Notes: generated by a model from the sequence alone, not told the origin. A stretch of DNA of 64,000 nt from Microdochium bolleyi (GCA_001566295.1 KQ964248.1:1364001-1428000); one strand, 5' to 3'; shown: positions 46,179 to 58,600, numbered from the stretch's first letter. Numbers and translations are program-made.

Positions 46179-46649
46179 ATGTCTCACGAATCCGTCTGGA
46201 ACTCGCGCCCGAGGAAGTACGGCAAGGGCGCCCGTGGCTGGTACGTTGCGCTCGCGCATGCGAAATTCCTCCGATGACCACCGAAAAAGTCGACCAATGT
46301 GGCCGAATCGTGGAGGAAGTGCTGGAGAACTAGATCGTGCTGACCGTGTCGTCTTGATTACTCTCTAGCCGTGTCTGCACCCACAAGGCCGGTCTCATCC
46401 GCAAGTACGGCCTCGACATCTGCCGTCAGTGCTTCCGTGAGAAGTCCACCGACATTGGCTTCGTTAAGGTACGAAACATATCCAACACGACCAGCTCGGG
46501 AAGGCCCTGCAGCATTCACAATCCAAAACCGACGCACCGTACTCGACGACAAAGATGGATGGAAGAAATGCCGCGGGGACTTCGCGACCGAGTTGCACAA
46601 CACTGCGCAGATCGTACTGACCGAACCTCTCACTCTCTAGCACCGATAA
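46179..46649 (+). CDS. RPS29: 40S ribosomal protein S29 (uS14)
   Basis: The model has three exons: 46179-46240, 46369-46468 and 46641-46649. It encodes exactly 56 residues, the usual length of eukaryotic S29. The product starts [20 protein letters not shown] and ends DIGFVKHR. The zinc-ribbon cysteines are Cys21, Cys24, Cys39 and Cys42. It sits in the head of the small ribosomal subunit near the mRNA and is essential. The first intron (128 nt) splits Cys21. The last exon encodes only His-Arg and the stop codon, after a 172-nt intron. Two introns in a 171-nt coding sequence are typical of fungal ribosomal protein genes. Continuous frame and family identity leave little doubt. Confidence 0.97.
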
Positions 46650-47623
46650 ATCATCCATACTGGCGCCGTCGCACTAGTTCCCTACGCACGAACGTTCTCT
46701 CTCTCTCGCCAGGCATCATTACGCGCGAATTTGCGAATATGGAGTTGTCGGTTTACACATCAGGAAAAGGGGTCCAGTATCGACCCTAATGGCATGGGCC
46801 AAGGCGGGCTTGCGTGGGAAAAGGAAAAGCCGGGTCGTTGGAGTCATTTAGATCACCTCGGCGCGGTTCATGAAACTTCAAATGACAAAGAACAAAAACA
46901 CCACATATCCGGCTTGTCCCTCTATACGGTGATCCCGGCTCGACATGTGACCTTGCGGCGACACTTCATGCTGAGGATGGATGTATGGCAAGAACTCGAC
47001 ACCACTCAACGTCGACAAGACTATTATCTCTGATTGATGACCATGGGGCTCGAGGAGCGGTTTCTCGAAGGGTCGAATGACCAATCTACTTTGCCAACGG
47101 CTCGCAGCCTCGGCCTAGACATGGTCTGAAGCATAACTCTCAAGGACTATACCATGATGCAGGGTCCGACCACCGACTACTGTGATGCGCAAAGGTTGTC
47201 TGTTTTACACTATGCCAATGTGAATGTGGAAGAAGTTCAAATAGCCATGCCAGCACCCTCGAAGGCGACCTATGCATTCCTTTAGGTATCCTGCTTACCC
47301 TTACGATGTGATCGCCTTCTCAAACATCGATAATCCAGAGAGACCTTGTGACTTATCAGAAGTACTTATATTCTCCACCGAGACACCTAGAGAGGGCAGG
47401 AGGCGATTCAAAACCATTACAACTACACACAGTCTCGCCTCCATCCGAGCCAAAGAGATAAGTGATATGAATCGAAACAACACTAGACAAATAAACGGCA
47501 CCCGCTAAGTTATGCATACATACATGTTGTGTAAGGTGCATACCTGAGCAAAAGAAAGCAGAGAGGACTCAACGGCGAGAATGGATCGTGGCGTCCTTCC
47601 AACGGTCATAGATTGAAATCTGC

Positions 47624-47631
47624 AAAAAAAA
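47624..47631 (-). terminator. RNA polymerase III termination signal of tRNA-Glu
   Basis: Eight consecutive T on the minus strand begin 5 nt after the tRNA 3' end. A run of four or more T is the standard pol III terminator. Confidence 0.85.
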
Positions 47632-47635
47632 GAAA

Positions 47636-47733
47636 CTCCGAATCGGGGAATCGAACCCCGGGCTTGACGGATCAGTGTCGCTCGTGGAGCGAACAGTGAG
47701 AGCGTCAAATGTTAGCCACTACACCAATTCGGA
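47636..47733 (-). tRNA. tRNA-Glu (anticodon CTC) with intron
   Basis: The minus strand folds as a tRNA. The acceptor stem pairs TCCGAAT with ATTCGGA, with discriminator G. The D arm region is GGTGTAGTGGCTAACA. The anticodon stem pairs TGACG with CGTCA around the loop CTCTCA plus C38, giving anticodon CTC. The T arm is CGGGG, loop TTCGAAT, CCCCG. A 26-nt intron begins after position 37, the canonical place for nuclear tRNA introns. It can form a 6-bp hairpin (TCGCTC with GAGCGA, loop CAC). The intron must be removed by the tRNA splicing endonuclease before the tRNA is active. Confidence 0.93.
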
Positions 47734-49355
47734 TGTGCTTGATGGACTGAACCGGCTTATTATATGATATACCTCTAAACTCAAAGGAGCAGATCCACAC
47801 GCGAAGATCGGGACACATGTTTGCTCCCAGTTGCTGCGATCTTCTGCACCTTCGTGTCCTCCCGCTATCGATCCCAGCCCAAGAGCACTAGTGCACGATA
47901 ATCTCGGGCGCCAACGGTTTGTTTTGTGGCACATTCAAACCTCCCCGCGGTGAATGCCTGCACGCACAGCTGCGAAGAAGAGCTCGTCAGCTCAAGGGGG
48001 TCGGGACGTCAATATTAGATGCACCACCACCTCAGCTGCAGCTCTGATAGCCCACGGGTGAATTTTTCTCCCATGCCTGGCCATGCATTGATACACTGGT
48101 AAGCTTTGCCCCTCTCTAGATAACCACCACGGTCATTGATAGTCATTCTATCACACTTGGCGCGGCTACGTCGGTGATAAAGGAGACAGAACATTGTCGA
48201 TCGAGCCAAGAGCCGCCATGTTCAGCCGCACGAGCTGTTCGTAGAGTCCGCGCGTGCACGGGGGTACAGTAATAAAAGATCTTGGAATCGGTGAAGACGG
48301 GATAATCTTCAGCTGGTGCTGGGCTCTCCTTCTCGGGCCTTTCGCAAGTGGCCAACAACCACAAGTTGAGTACGGAGTACGGACCAGGATGGCCAGCCCG
48401 GTCAGCAGGGAACCCCTGGCCTTGATGGTGGCCACGGACGCGGGCCGAGAAGGTGTGTGGGCAGCGGGCTGGCTGAATCGAGCCGGGCCCGTTTCTCGAG
48501 TCGTGGACTCGGCCACTGACCTGGCGATGCCTCGCGTCGCATGTATTCAGGGTCCATCCAGCCCGTTGGCAGCGACTCGGGGCTGCCATTCCCATCAGAG
48601 AAGACGATCGTCGACTGCTGCATAGTCCCAACCGCTGGCCTCGTGTGAAATGGTCAGCAAGACGGGCGGCGAGAACCCTGGTAGCGGGCCTGACGGCAAG
48701 ATCCCGGATGTGGATCTTATGAGCTTCCCGATATTGACCTTGCTTAGCCTGAGTCGCTGGAGCCAAGGCCCATTGACTGGCTTCATGGCCCAGTCGCTCG
48801 CTTATCACATATGTACTACTTTGCCAATCGGTACATGGGCGATAGTCAGGAAAGATATGCGGCAGTTGTTTCCAGTAAGACCCGAGCCGACCTGCATGCC
48901 CTTTTCCACCTGTCATCCACAAGGCGAGTCCTGGGTAGTCCGCCGGGGTCAGTTCATCTGACTCAACCGTCGACGATTTTTTGTCTCGGCAGGTAGGGTG
49001 TGCAACGGGCGGGCCGGCGTGGCCAAGTCGCGCCAGCGGCGGGTGACGGGGCTAGCACCAAACAAGGCCGTCACCTGCGCTGGACCAGTTCTCTGGCTGA
49101 GCGCGGAGGGTGTCTAGTCCATTAGCTCAGGTACAGATCTGACTTTTGGGTGGTAGGGCTTGGACTTGGAGCAAAGTCAGGTAGGAGAGAGTCGTGCCAA
49201 GCTCAGCTGCAGGCTGCGAATTGAGTCGAGGCCACTCTCCAGAGAGTTCCAATAGACAAGGCTTCTTGTGCGCCTTTGAACACTGCCGAGACTGCCTATC
49301 GACGAGCAACCCTGGGAGCAGCAGCCCAAGACCTTCAGCCGCTCTTGGACGCCTA

Positions 49356-49402
49356 CTGGGCTGCTGGGCTGCTGGGTCTGCTGGGCCTGCTGGGTGGCCT
49401 GG
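49356..49402. repeat. Imperfect CTGGGCTG-type tandem repeat
   Basis: About five degenerate units of 8-9 bp, each starting CTGGG, run head to tail in the region upstream of the peroxidase gene. Confidence 0.75.
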
Positions 49403-50088
49403 CACGGCGTAGGTTCATCCTTGCATCAGCTGCATGTCGACGAGATGACAGCAAATCTCGGAGCGTGGCGGATCGGAGAGCACGCAGACCGACCGTGCTT
49501 GGCCACGCTGCCCAAGCGGCTCCAGACCTCGCTCTCTCTCGTCTCACCTGCACGCGAGCGAGCCTGGGCTGGCGCTGGCTCGAGCCGGTGGTGGCACGCC
49601 TCGCTAGCCCCGATTGTCCATCTGCAGGCCCCCACTCCTCACCTGCGGCCTCCTGCAACTCGCAGCACATCAAAGCACATGCAGCAGGTCAACACCACGC
49701 CCGGCCTCGTATTCCGTCCACGCCCACGCCCACGGCACAATGGCAAAGGCCCACCGACATGTCGGCCACGCACTTCCGCCCACCGGGCTACCGCAGAGCC
49801 CGGCCTCCGGGCGGCGCCTCGCCTGCATGACTGCTCTTGGCCTCAGGCGGCGGCTGACATGGCACTTCAGGGTCTCCGGCACCAGATATCGACAACCTTT
49901 ACTATTACCACCGGCCTCCCGCCCGTCCTGCACTCTGAGCTGCCGCCCGGATTTTCCTCCGGTTGCAATTCCTTCTGGGTTTGTTTACCAAGGCAGTCTT
50001 TGAGCTCCTGTCTGTCATCAGTCGCCCACACGCCTGGTTCTCCTCGTGAACAACCTACCGGCCCGGTTTCACAGACACCTCAGTCAAC

Positions 50089-53000
50089 ATGCGGTGGGAC
50101 ACGTGCCTGCTGAGCGCCATGGCCTCGCTGGCCGCCGTGGCTGGCGCAGACCCGACCTGGCCAGCGTCCACGGACGAGCTTGAGGAGATCATGTTCCAAG
50201 TCACCGGCTACAGAGCACGACAGTTCGGCGGGACCGTCATCCCATGCGCAAATCAGGCCCTCGGCCCCGGCCGCCACGGTCCTGCGGAATGGATCCGTTC
50301 AGCATTCCACGATGTAGCCACCACTCGGTTTTCTTCGTCGGGATCTCGCCTCGGTGGCATGGACGGCTCATTACAATTCGAGCTCAGTAGCGGCGAGAAT
50401 GTCGGCCAGGCATTCCGTGCGACTCTGGACTTCATGAAGGATTATCACACACGCAAGACCAGCATTGCCGACTTGCTCTCCCTCGGCGTCTACTACGCTT
50501 CGAGAGCCTGCGCCGGCCCTGCCGTGCCCATACGGGCCGGCCGTATTGATGCAACTGCAGGTCTGGGCACCGGGTTTATCCCGATCCCGCAGGACCAGCC
50601 TCAGGGGTTGACAAACAAGTTTTCCAGGATGGGCTTCAGCCTGTCAGAGGGTATCGAGCTGACGGCATGTGGCCACACGTTGGGAAGTGTTCATGCGGCC
50701 AATTTCCCGAACCTAGTCGCCGCTGACGACCCTGTCCTGGTTGGCGGTGCTGTCGGCCTCGATTCCACCCCCACAAAGTTCGACAACACAATCGCCGTCG
50801 AGTATATTGCGTGGAACAGCACAAACCCCTTGATCAGGGGCACTACCTCGCAGGCCAGACGCACAAACTCCGACACCAAGCTGTACAGCTACGAGGGCCA
50901 AAACCAGACGATCGGGGCCATGGCCCGGGATAACCCCACCGACTTCAACGCCAGGTGTTCGCGAGTGTTCCAGAAGATGATCGAGGTCGTGCCCCCTGGC
51001 GTCGCCCTGTCAGACCCGATCACGCCCTACTTCGTCAAGCCAGTCAATGTCCAGCTGACGCTCAACGGGGGCGCGAGTTCGTTCCAGCTCAACGGGTTCA
51101 TTCGCATCAGAACGACTGGGCTCGCCGCGGATCCCGTGACCGGTGTGTCTATCACATACAAGGACCGGAATGACGGCAGTGAATGCGGTGCCCTGGGCTG
51201 TACTTTTGCCCTGAGCAGGCAAGGCATCACAAACGGCTTTGATGATACTTTCGCTGTAAGTGACTGATAGTGCTTTCATATCGTTCATCCCGCGAGTGAA
51301 TACTCCACCTGCAGCCTTGTTAACAACCATGTAGTGGTACCCTATCAACAGACAAATTCCCACGGCCGGTGGCATTTCTTCATTTACTGTCAAGGTGACC
51401 AGACAGAGTGGCCAGACTCAAACAGTTGACAACAACGGGCAAGGCTACCCACTGCAGGACAAGGCCGTTCTGATGCAGCCCCAGAGCTGTTTCCTGTCCT
51501 CGCAAGGCCAGTCAGGTCAGCTGACGGTTAATGCGGCGGTGAGTGCAGAACTGTGAAGAATAGTCGAACCCAAACTGTGACTGACGGTTGAGAGGCAGAT
51601 CCGCAACGACCGCGCCACGATGCCAGTCTCGGCATTTGTCTCGTACTTGCAAGAGACGGGCGATGACAACCTCCCTATTCCTCAGCTGCGTAATGCCACG
51701 ATCACGTTGACGCAGGGTCGCTGCGCTGGGCTCTACACGGTATACACCGGATCCGTGACCATCCCAGGCAGCTACGGCTACGCCGCCAAACTCGATGTGA
51801 TGAGCGGCAGCGGCTCCGATGTCGCAAACGACGACTTCAACTCTGTGACACTGTTGGGTGCCAACTGCGATGACTTCACGTACCCCAGAGCGGAGAGCTG
51901 CTCCTCCGAGCTGCCGTCGGGCGGGAGCTCGTCGTCTTCCGTCGCCTCGAGCACCTCGTCTACTGTGTCAAGCAGCGTTGTATCTTCGACGACAAGCAGC
52001 GCCGGGTCTACATCTAGCAGCGTTGAGTCGTCAATCACCAGTAGCGCTGCATCATCGACATCCAGCACCAGTGCTTCATCGAGCGCGAGCAGTACCGTCT
52101 CTTCGACGGCCAGCAGTGTTGCGTCGTCAACCAGCAGCAGCACCGGATCGACGACGAGCCACACCGGCTCGTCCACAACAAGCAGCGCCAGTGGGACTTC
52201 GAGCTCTGCTGCAGTCGCCTCGCCCTACCACCGCGAAGTCATGGGCGGCTACAAGCTCAAGGGCTGCCAGACCGAGGGCGACGGTGTTCGTGCTCTTTCT
52301 GCAAAGTCGTTCGCCTACGACGGCATGACGCTCGAGAGCTGCATGAAGAACTGCACTGGCTACAACTACTGGGGCACCGAGTACGGGTCTGAGTGTAAGC
52401 AACCTTTCCACTTCAAGCCAAACCATTGAGATTTCACTGATTCCTGACTTTTGCTCCCAACAGGCTACTGCGCCAACGAAATCGCCGACAGCAGCAAGGA
52501 GGCCGCCATAGGCGACTGCAACATGATCTGCTCCGGCGATAAGTCGCAGTACTGCGGCGCGGGCAACCGCCTCGAGCTCTACACAACCACGTCCGCGGCG
52601 ACCCCGACCGCGACACTCGTTCACAAACCCACCGTGTCCCCTTACACCCGGCTGGGCTGCTACTCGGAGCTTCTGAACGCCCGCGCCCTGGACAACGGCG
52701 CGTCTTCGTCCGACGAGATGACCAACGAGCTGTGCGCTACGCGCTGCAAGAACTACGCGTACTTCGCAACCCAGTACTCCAGGGAGTGCTACTGCGGTAG
52801 CGAGCTCAGCGCAGACTCCAAGAAGGTCGCGGACTCCCAGTGTAACATGCCTTGCTCGGGCGATCAGTACACGTACTGCGGCGGGCCCAGCCGGCTCGAG
52901 CTCTACCATGCGGACAACTTCCGCGGCCCGTCCATGCCGGCCAACATCACCAACGTCAAGGGGGACATCACCTGGACGCTGAAGGGCTGCCAGACGGAAG

Positions 53001-53254
53001 GCTACAACATCCGTGCGCTGACGGGCCGGACGTACACAAGCGCCGACAACGCCACGCTCGACAACTGCGCCGAGTTCTGCAGCGGATTCGCGTTCTTCGG
53101 CACCGAGTACAGCTCCGAGTGCTACTGCGGCAACGCCCTCAATAATGGCTCCGTGCCCGCGCCCACGGCCCAGTGCAACATGCTGTGCTCCGGGAACGAT
53201 CGGCAGTACTGCGGTGCTGGAAACCGGTTGAGCTTGTATGAGAAAGACAAGTAA
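50089..53254 (+). CDS. Secreted haem peroxidase (AA2-like) fused to three WSC domains
   Basis: The model has four exons: 50089-51255, 51335-51538, 51599-52394 and 52464-53254. It encodes 985 residues with a signal peptide of about 20. The N-terminal half is a class II-like plant-type peroxidase. Distal Arg70 and His74 lie in WIRSAFHDV, calcium-site residues Asp92 and Ser94 in GGMDGSL, proximal His196 in ACGHTLG and its Asp232 partner in FDNT. All key residues are intact. A 300-residue beta-rich region follows, then a Ser/Thr linker that is probably O-glycosylated. Three Cys-rich WSC modules come last, each with a CYC motif (CYCANEI, CYCGSEL, CYCGNAL) and a CNM..CSG..YCG pattern. WSC domains bind wall or plant glucans. 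I see no GPI signal or transmembrane helix. It may act on lignin-related phenolics or at the cell wall. Confidence 0.9.
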
Positions 53255-53858
53255 GGAGGTGGTTGTCGGAGGAGGTGGTGGTGGTTAATGAGACGAGGAG
53301 GACCAAGCGAAGCACATGTTAGCTAGATTTAGTTTGTTTTATGGCGATTCCAAATTTTAGATATGACATTCGGGATCATTTTAATCAAAGCAATTTTACT
53401 TGCAAGAGTGCAGAAAACCAGAGGATATCGAGTTTCCGAAGAGTGTGATAATGCTCGAAAATGAGGAGTCATGTCACTCTCAAGCCATAATATACCTGGA
53501 TGTCGGTATAGAATAAGTAAGCGTATATACGGAGAATGGAGGTGGAATCTTCGCCCTCTTGACCTGCTAATCAAACACTCCAGCCCGTCAATTTGGATAC
53601 TTTGTTGTTGTTTGGTCTGATGACATATTATGACAACCGACGGAATTTGTCCTCCCGCGTGCTGCACACAACCGAGAGGCCATGATTAAGGAAAATTCCC
53701 ATCCCAGTCTCGTTCCGATGTGCTTCTAAGGCCTCTTTGTCCCAGCCACATCGGCGTCCGAACCTATCCCTAATTCGTTAATCAAACTGATGCCCAGTCG
53801 CCTCGGTCGCCCACCTCACACGCTAAACCCAGCAGCTTCCGGTCACCCTCCCTTGTTT
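53255..53858. other. Convergent 3' region, peroxidase and small hypothetical gene
   Basis: This 604-nt stretch is AT-richer than its neighbours and should hold the two 3' UTRs. I see no gene in it. Confidence 0.6.
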
Positions 53859-54337
53859 TCAAGAAGAGCCGGAGCCTTTGCTCTGCCTCCGCGCCGCTGC
53901 GAGCTCGTTCAGGTCACCCGTCTCGCCGACCTGGACGTTGCCCGCGGTGGGCATCTCGTGGGGCCGGCCGCCGTTGTTGTTGGCGGCCGCGGCGCCCTCG
54001 ACGATGGCCTCGTCGACCTGGTCCACGACGGCGGGCCTGGCGGCGTCGGCCTCGACGGCCCGCGCGCCCTCGGACGCGCCGAGCGAGGACTGCGGCTGGG
54101 ATCCTGCCAGCGGGATGGATGAGGCGGAGTGTGTGGTGGTGGCTTCCTGCTGGGCAATGTGTCTGGCGAGGAGGTTTTCAGTGTTTGTTTGTTTGTTTGG
54201 GCTTATGAGGTGTTGGGGTGGGCTTGAGATAGTGACATAGTGTACGAGAGAGATGAAGCTCCCGAGGGTCGTCCAGTGTGCTGACTGGGCTAGTTTGGCT
54301 TAACTTACGTGGACTGGGGAGCTTGTGAGTCGGCCAT
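53859..54337 (-). CDS. Small hypothetical protein with two possible splice acceptors
   Basis: The first exon is 54337-54309 (MADSQAPQST across the junction), with donor GTAAGT. The second exon ends at 53859 and starts at 54201 after the acceptor TAAG, or at 54162 after GCCAG. Both keep the frame and give 123 or 110 residues. The body reads SSIPLAGSQPQSSLGASEGA, then ARPAVVDQVDEAIVEGAAAA, and ends with MPTAGNVQVGETGDLNELAA and a basic Ser-rich tail. Codon third positions are strongly GC-biased in this frame. I know no domain for it. It is short, Ala-rich and probably disordered with one amphipathic helix. The ATG context (CCATGGCC) is good. Confidence 0.68.
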
Positions 54338-55678
54338 GGTGTAGGTTGTGTGGTTATGAATGTAGAGTATGGTAGTACTGCTGGTCTTGTCTCGTGTCTC
54401 TGATATCTGTGTACGTTATTGAGGGATGTAGTCGTTCAAAAGCCCGTTGGATGTTGCCGTCCCTGGTTCTTTTTCCAAAGATGGGGAGGGATAATCAGGG
54501 TTCTTGTAGTCGTCACTGGAGCTCAGTATGGTTCCGGCAAGGCTGGCGTCGTCTGAAATATGCGCTCAATAATGCATGCAGCCAAAGCTGGTTACCTCCA
54601 AGTTTGCAAGCAGGCACGCGAGCGCAGGGATCGATGGGTGGATGGCGTCGGTCGAAGGCGAGAGCGCTTGCCAGAGCGCTGTGATGTCATTGGGAAGCAG
54701 GGTCGCCGCGAGTTGTGGGGAAGCGAGCCTGGCCTGGCGTGGTCTGGCTTGCAGGGCCGACGGCTTGCAAGACACCTCCAGGGCTCCAGCTTGACTGCCC
54801 GTGCTGACGTCCCTTCGTGGTAGAATGCCGAGGCCTTTCTGTCTGGAAATCCTGTTGTATGAGCATACCCTTGATATCGTACGCTGGCAGTTCATTGTAA
54901 GCATGGGTGGTTGTCTCTCAGTCGTGCTGCAAATTAAATTGTCACAGAGCGTGCTGGGCCTTGCTCAAGAGTTAGCACTTGTAAGGCACGCAGGCAATCA
55001 GGTCCCTGCGCGTCCAGAATGACGTTTACTATGGCCGTTGAAATGATTCGCGAACACAGCGGGCTGTCCTTGAGCGGACTATGTTGGCACGCGGTTCTGA
55101 GTACCTCAAGGTACCTTAGGGTATCTTCGGAATCAAACAACCATGGAAGCTGAAGGACGAGTGTGGGAAGAGCAGACCAGCAGCAGCGGCACACATGACT
55201 GGCGCGCGGCAGGACCCTGCACAAGCACCACCCTGGGCGCAAACGTTTGCCCAAGTGGGCCTCTTGAGTCCTCCAACCACCAAAGCCAACCACCACCTCA
55301 CCCTCGTGATCGCCATCTTGCCTGCTGCTGCGGCCGACAACGCTTCCAGGCGCTGCTAGACGCTCCCCAGGCGCGCCTCGGGCCCACTATACGACCCCTA
55401 CAGACACGGCATGGTATAGGGCATTTCTCTTCTCCAACCTCGTGCAGCCTTCGCTGCCTCCCGTCCCACGATTCCACCGGCATTCCTTCACGGCACCGAC
55501 CGCGACGACACAGGCCTGCTTGCTTCCCGTCGTGCAAGCAACCTGGCAGCTTCCGTCGCACCAAGCATGTCTACTGGCACTCCCTTTCGAGCTTGGGGGC
55601 ATTCTCGCCATACCGATCCGTAGCCAACGACACCAGACAGACAAGTGAGCTCGAGCGCATGCCGGACTGGTTTCATAT
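54338..55678. promoter_or_regulatory. Divergent upstream region, small hypothetical gene and ULP2-like gene
   Basis: This 1.3-kb region separates ATG 54337 (minus) and ATG 55679 (plus). Open frames are short and without domains. It must contain both promoters; I assigned no specific sites. Confidence 0.45.
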
Positions 55679-58600
55679 ATGAAGAACGTCGTCGGCGACA
55701 TGGTGAGGCGTATGTTCACGGGCTTCCAGCCCATGAATCGGCTGGACGGCACGGCTAAGTCACCCGGATGGCCAAGCTCGACAACAACCAAAGACTCGAC
55801 CTCTGCGAAACCATCTCTGCCCAGCCCAACGATAGCGAGACAACGGAGGTTCGACTATGACCTAAATCATACCAGCGCGCATTTCGTTCCGTCTCAGTCT
55901 CGGCTCGAAACCTCGCTGGGCATACCCTCCAGCTCTCGCAAGAGATCTTTTGACACTACGACGATCGCTAGCGACGGTTCGCAGTCACAAAGAACTCATA
56001 ACTCGGGATTAATGTCTATTGGCCAGAATAGCGTGCCTGAGCTGCGCGGAACCCCCGGTTACTTGAACACAAGGAACAGGAGGAAGCGACCGCGCACGAG
56101 CGCCGGCTCGCCACAAGTCATTGATGATGACCCTATTGTCGTGGACGACGTTGTTGAGGACGAGGTGCAGCTGGTCCCATCTCTAGTCAAGCAGGACGAT
56201 CTCGACACCACCAGTATGGAATCACAACAGGCAAGGTACTCCATGTGGACGTCGCCACGACGCAGGGGCAGGTTTGATATTGGGAGCCAGGTGTCTGATA
56301 CCTCCCCCATGCAAAGACGAGGGCCCCGTGATAGCCCAGACCACCTGGCACTGCCAGCCAGCGACCGGACGGCCGGCCCAAGATATCGTCAAGAAATGCG
56401 TGGTCACATCAAGCCCAGCAGATTTGTTTCCAGCCACGATGATCGGTCTCGATCAAAGATGAGGCGGCTTGTGAAACAGGATGAAGATGCGGCACTCAAA
56501 GCCTACAGAGAGACCATTGGCTCTGGGTTGCAACTCCGCCGTGCAGTGTCAGGCATGAAGATATATGAAGACTCTGCGGAACCCGACGATCACCATTTGA
56601 TGCTTTCGCTAAGCAAGATGAGCTTCATTCTGCATCCAACGACCAGGGATGGAGCCATGCCCGCTGAAGTTGAGTGGTGTACAGTCAACTTGGACAAGGT
56701 GCTGGTGGTGGAGACGCCTGAACGGGCCGCAGACTGTCAGATCGTCTATATTTTGAGAAGTGCCGATGCCTCGACAAGCTCGAGCGCTGTGCTTGTGCTC
56801 GAGTTTGTGGCGCCTGAGCACGTGGACGCTTTCATCAGATGGTGCTCCGGACACAAGAAACCGTTTCAGCGGAACATCTTGACAAAGTGAGTAGAGCACT
56901 TGCTCAATTAGTAACAAGACAGTAGTCTGACGATCATACAGGGAAAAGCTTGGGAAGAAGCTCGACAGGAAGTGGTCTGAGGCTCAGGAGCAGCAAAATC
57001 AACAAAATCAAGCAGCAAGGAAAAACCCCAAACCGGACGATGTCGCGCTGATTGAACACAATCTGGCCAGGCAATCCAAGGTCACTGCCAAGCCTATCGA
57101 AGCTGATGTTGAGAAGAGGCCGAAACTCAAGGACACAATGTCAACTGTTGGAGAGGAGATCGCCTCAGCTGATCCCTACGACGTCTCGAGTACTCTACAG
57201 TCCTCGCCAAGGAGGACGACGAGGACTACACGGGCAATGTTTGTCCCAAGAGAGCCCTCACCGATCCTGCCTTGTGCCCCATCCTGGACTAGTCAAAATC
57301 CAGATTGGTCTGACCGATGGCGAAACTCCGTCTTGTACCCTGCGGTTGGCAAGGATCGGGCTGTTGTTGACAAAGTCGATATAGAACGTCTCGACGAAGG
57401 AGAGTTCTTGAATGACAATCTGATCATCTTCTACTTGCGATATCTTCAACTCAACCAGGAAGCGCGCAACAAGGACCTGGCTGAGAGGATACACTTCCAC
57501 AATACATTCTTCTTCGAGAAGCTGAAACCCACCAAGAGTGGAGCGGGCATCAACTACGACAGTGTGAAAGGCTGGACGGCTAAGGTCGATCTGTTCAGCA
57601 AAGATTTCATCGTCGTACCGATCAACGAGCATAGTCACTGGTACGTTGCAATTATCTGCAATGCCCCAAAGCTTCTCAAAGCAGAAGTGCCCGAGGATGC
57701 TGCTGCCGCCAAGGCAGAGGAAAGTCAGGAAATCGGAGCTGAGAAGCCTCCTCGGGAGGCAGTTCCGGGCGCCAACCCTCCATCGCCAAACGATCGAGTA
57801 GTCTCAGACCTTCCACATCGGGCGGAAGCAGAACTCGCAGCAGACATGAGCCGCGTCCGTGTGAGGAGCCCCACAACAGGACCCGGTGTCACAGACGATG
57901 GTTTCCGAACCCAGCCGGTGGTCACGAGTGCCTCGTCACGGAAGAAGTCAGGCAAGCGAAAAAGCACAGGTTTCATCAGAGATCCTACACAGCTGCGGAT
58001 CATCACCTTGGATTCTCTTTCATCTCCGCATTCTCCAGCCTGCGGGTACTTGAAGCAGTATCTTTTGGCAGAACTCAAGGACAAGAAGAACATGGTCGTT
58101 GCCGACCCAGGTAAAGTGGGCTTGACAGCACGTCAGCTTCCAGTCCAACAAAATTTCTGTGATTGCGGTCTATATCTTCTCGGTTATGTCAAGAAATTCC
58201 TGGAGGATCCTGACGCCTTTGTACGGAGCATCATGGGTCAGGGCGACATCGTCTGGGATCTGGACCCATCCGCTCTCCGCAACGAAATCCGTGAGCTGCT
58301 GCTCAAATTACAAGACGAGCAGCAGAAGCAGGAGGACGACGAAGCTGAACGAAAGCGTCGGAAGCGGGAAGCATCAAAGGCCAAGCACGAACAGGCTATG
58401 GGCAACTCCAAATCACATAGTCCTGTCGCGACTGACAAAGTTTCCGATTCCTCGGGACTCGAGTCCGCGTCAAACCCTGGAGAACCCCCAGCGCCAGCCA
58501 TTCAGGCATCGGGCAAGGCTGTCGACACCTCTCAGATTCTGCGCTCCACAGAAGCGGTGTCGCCGGAGCCCTGTGGTCTTCATCACCTCAACCATGAGAG

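Larger units (their letters stand above)
46650..50088. other. 3.4-kb gene-poor region with one tRNA
   Basis: The only supported gene is tRNA-Glu at 47636-47733. Long open frames near 48.1-48.9 kb (minus) and 49.3-50.1 kb (plus) lack domains and good starts. An imperfect CTGGGCTG-type repeat lies at 49356-49402. The last kilobase should be the promoter of the peroxidase gene. Confidence 0.55.

Noticed and set aside
48143..48922. Minus-strand open frame of 259 codons
   Set aside because: It starts with an ATG but has no domain, no hydrophobic pattern, frequent rare-type residues (Cys, His, Trp) and a competing plus-strand frame. It has no support beyond length.
49276..50113. Overlapping plus-strand frames upstream of the peroxidase gene
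   Set aside because: Three frames are open at once, which indicates composition rather than coding. None joins to the peroxidase signal peptide exon.
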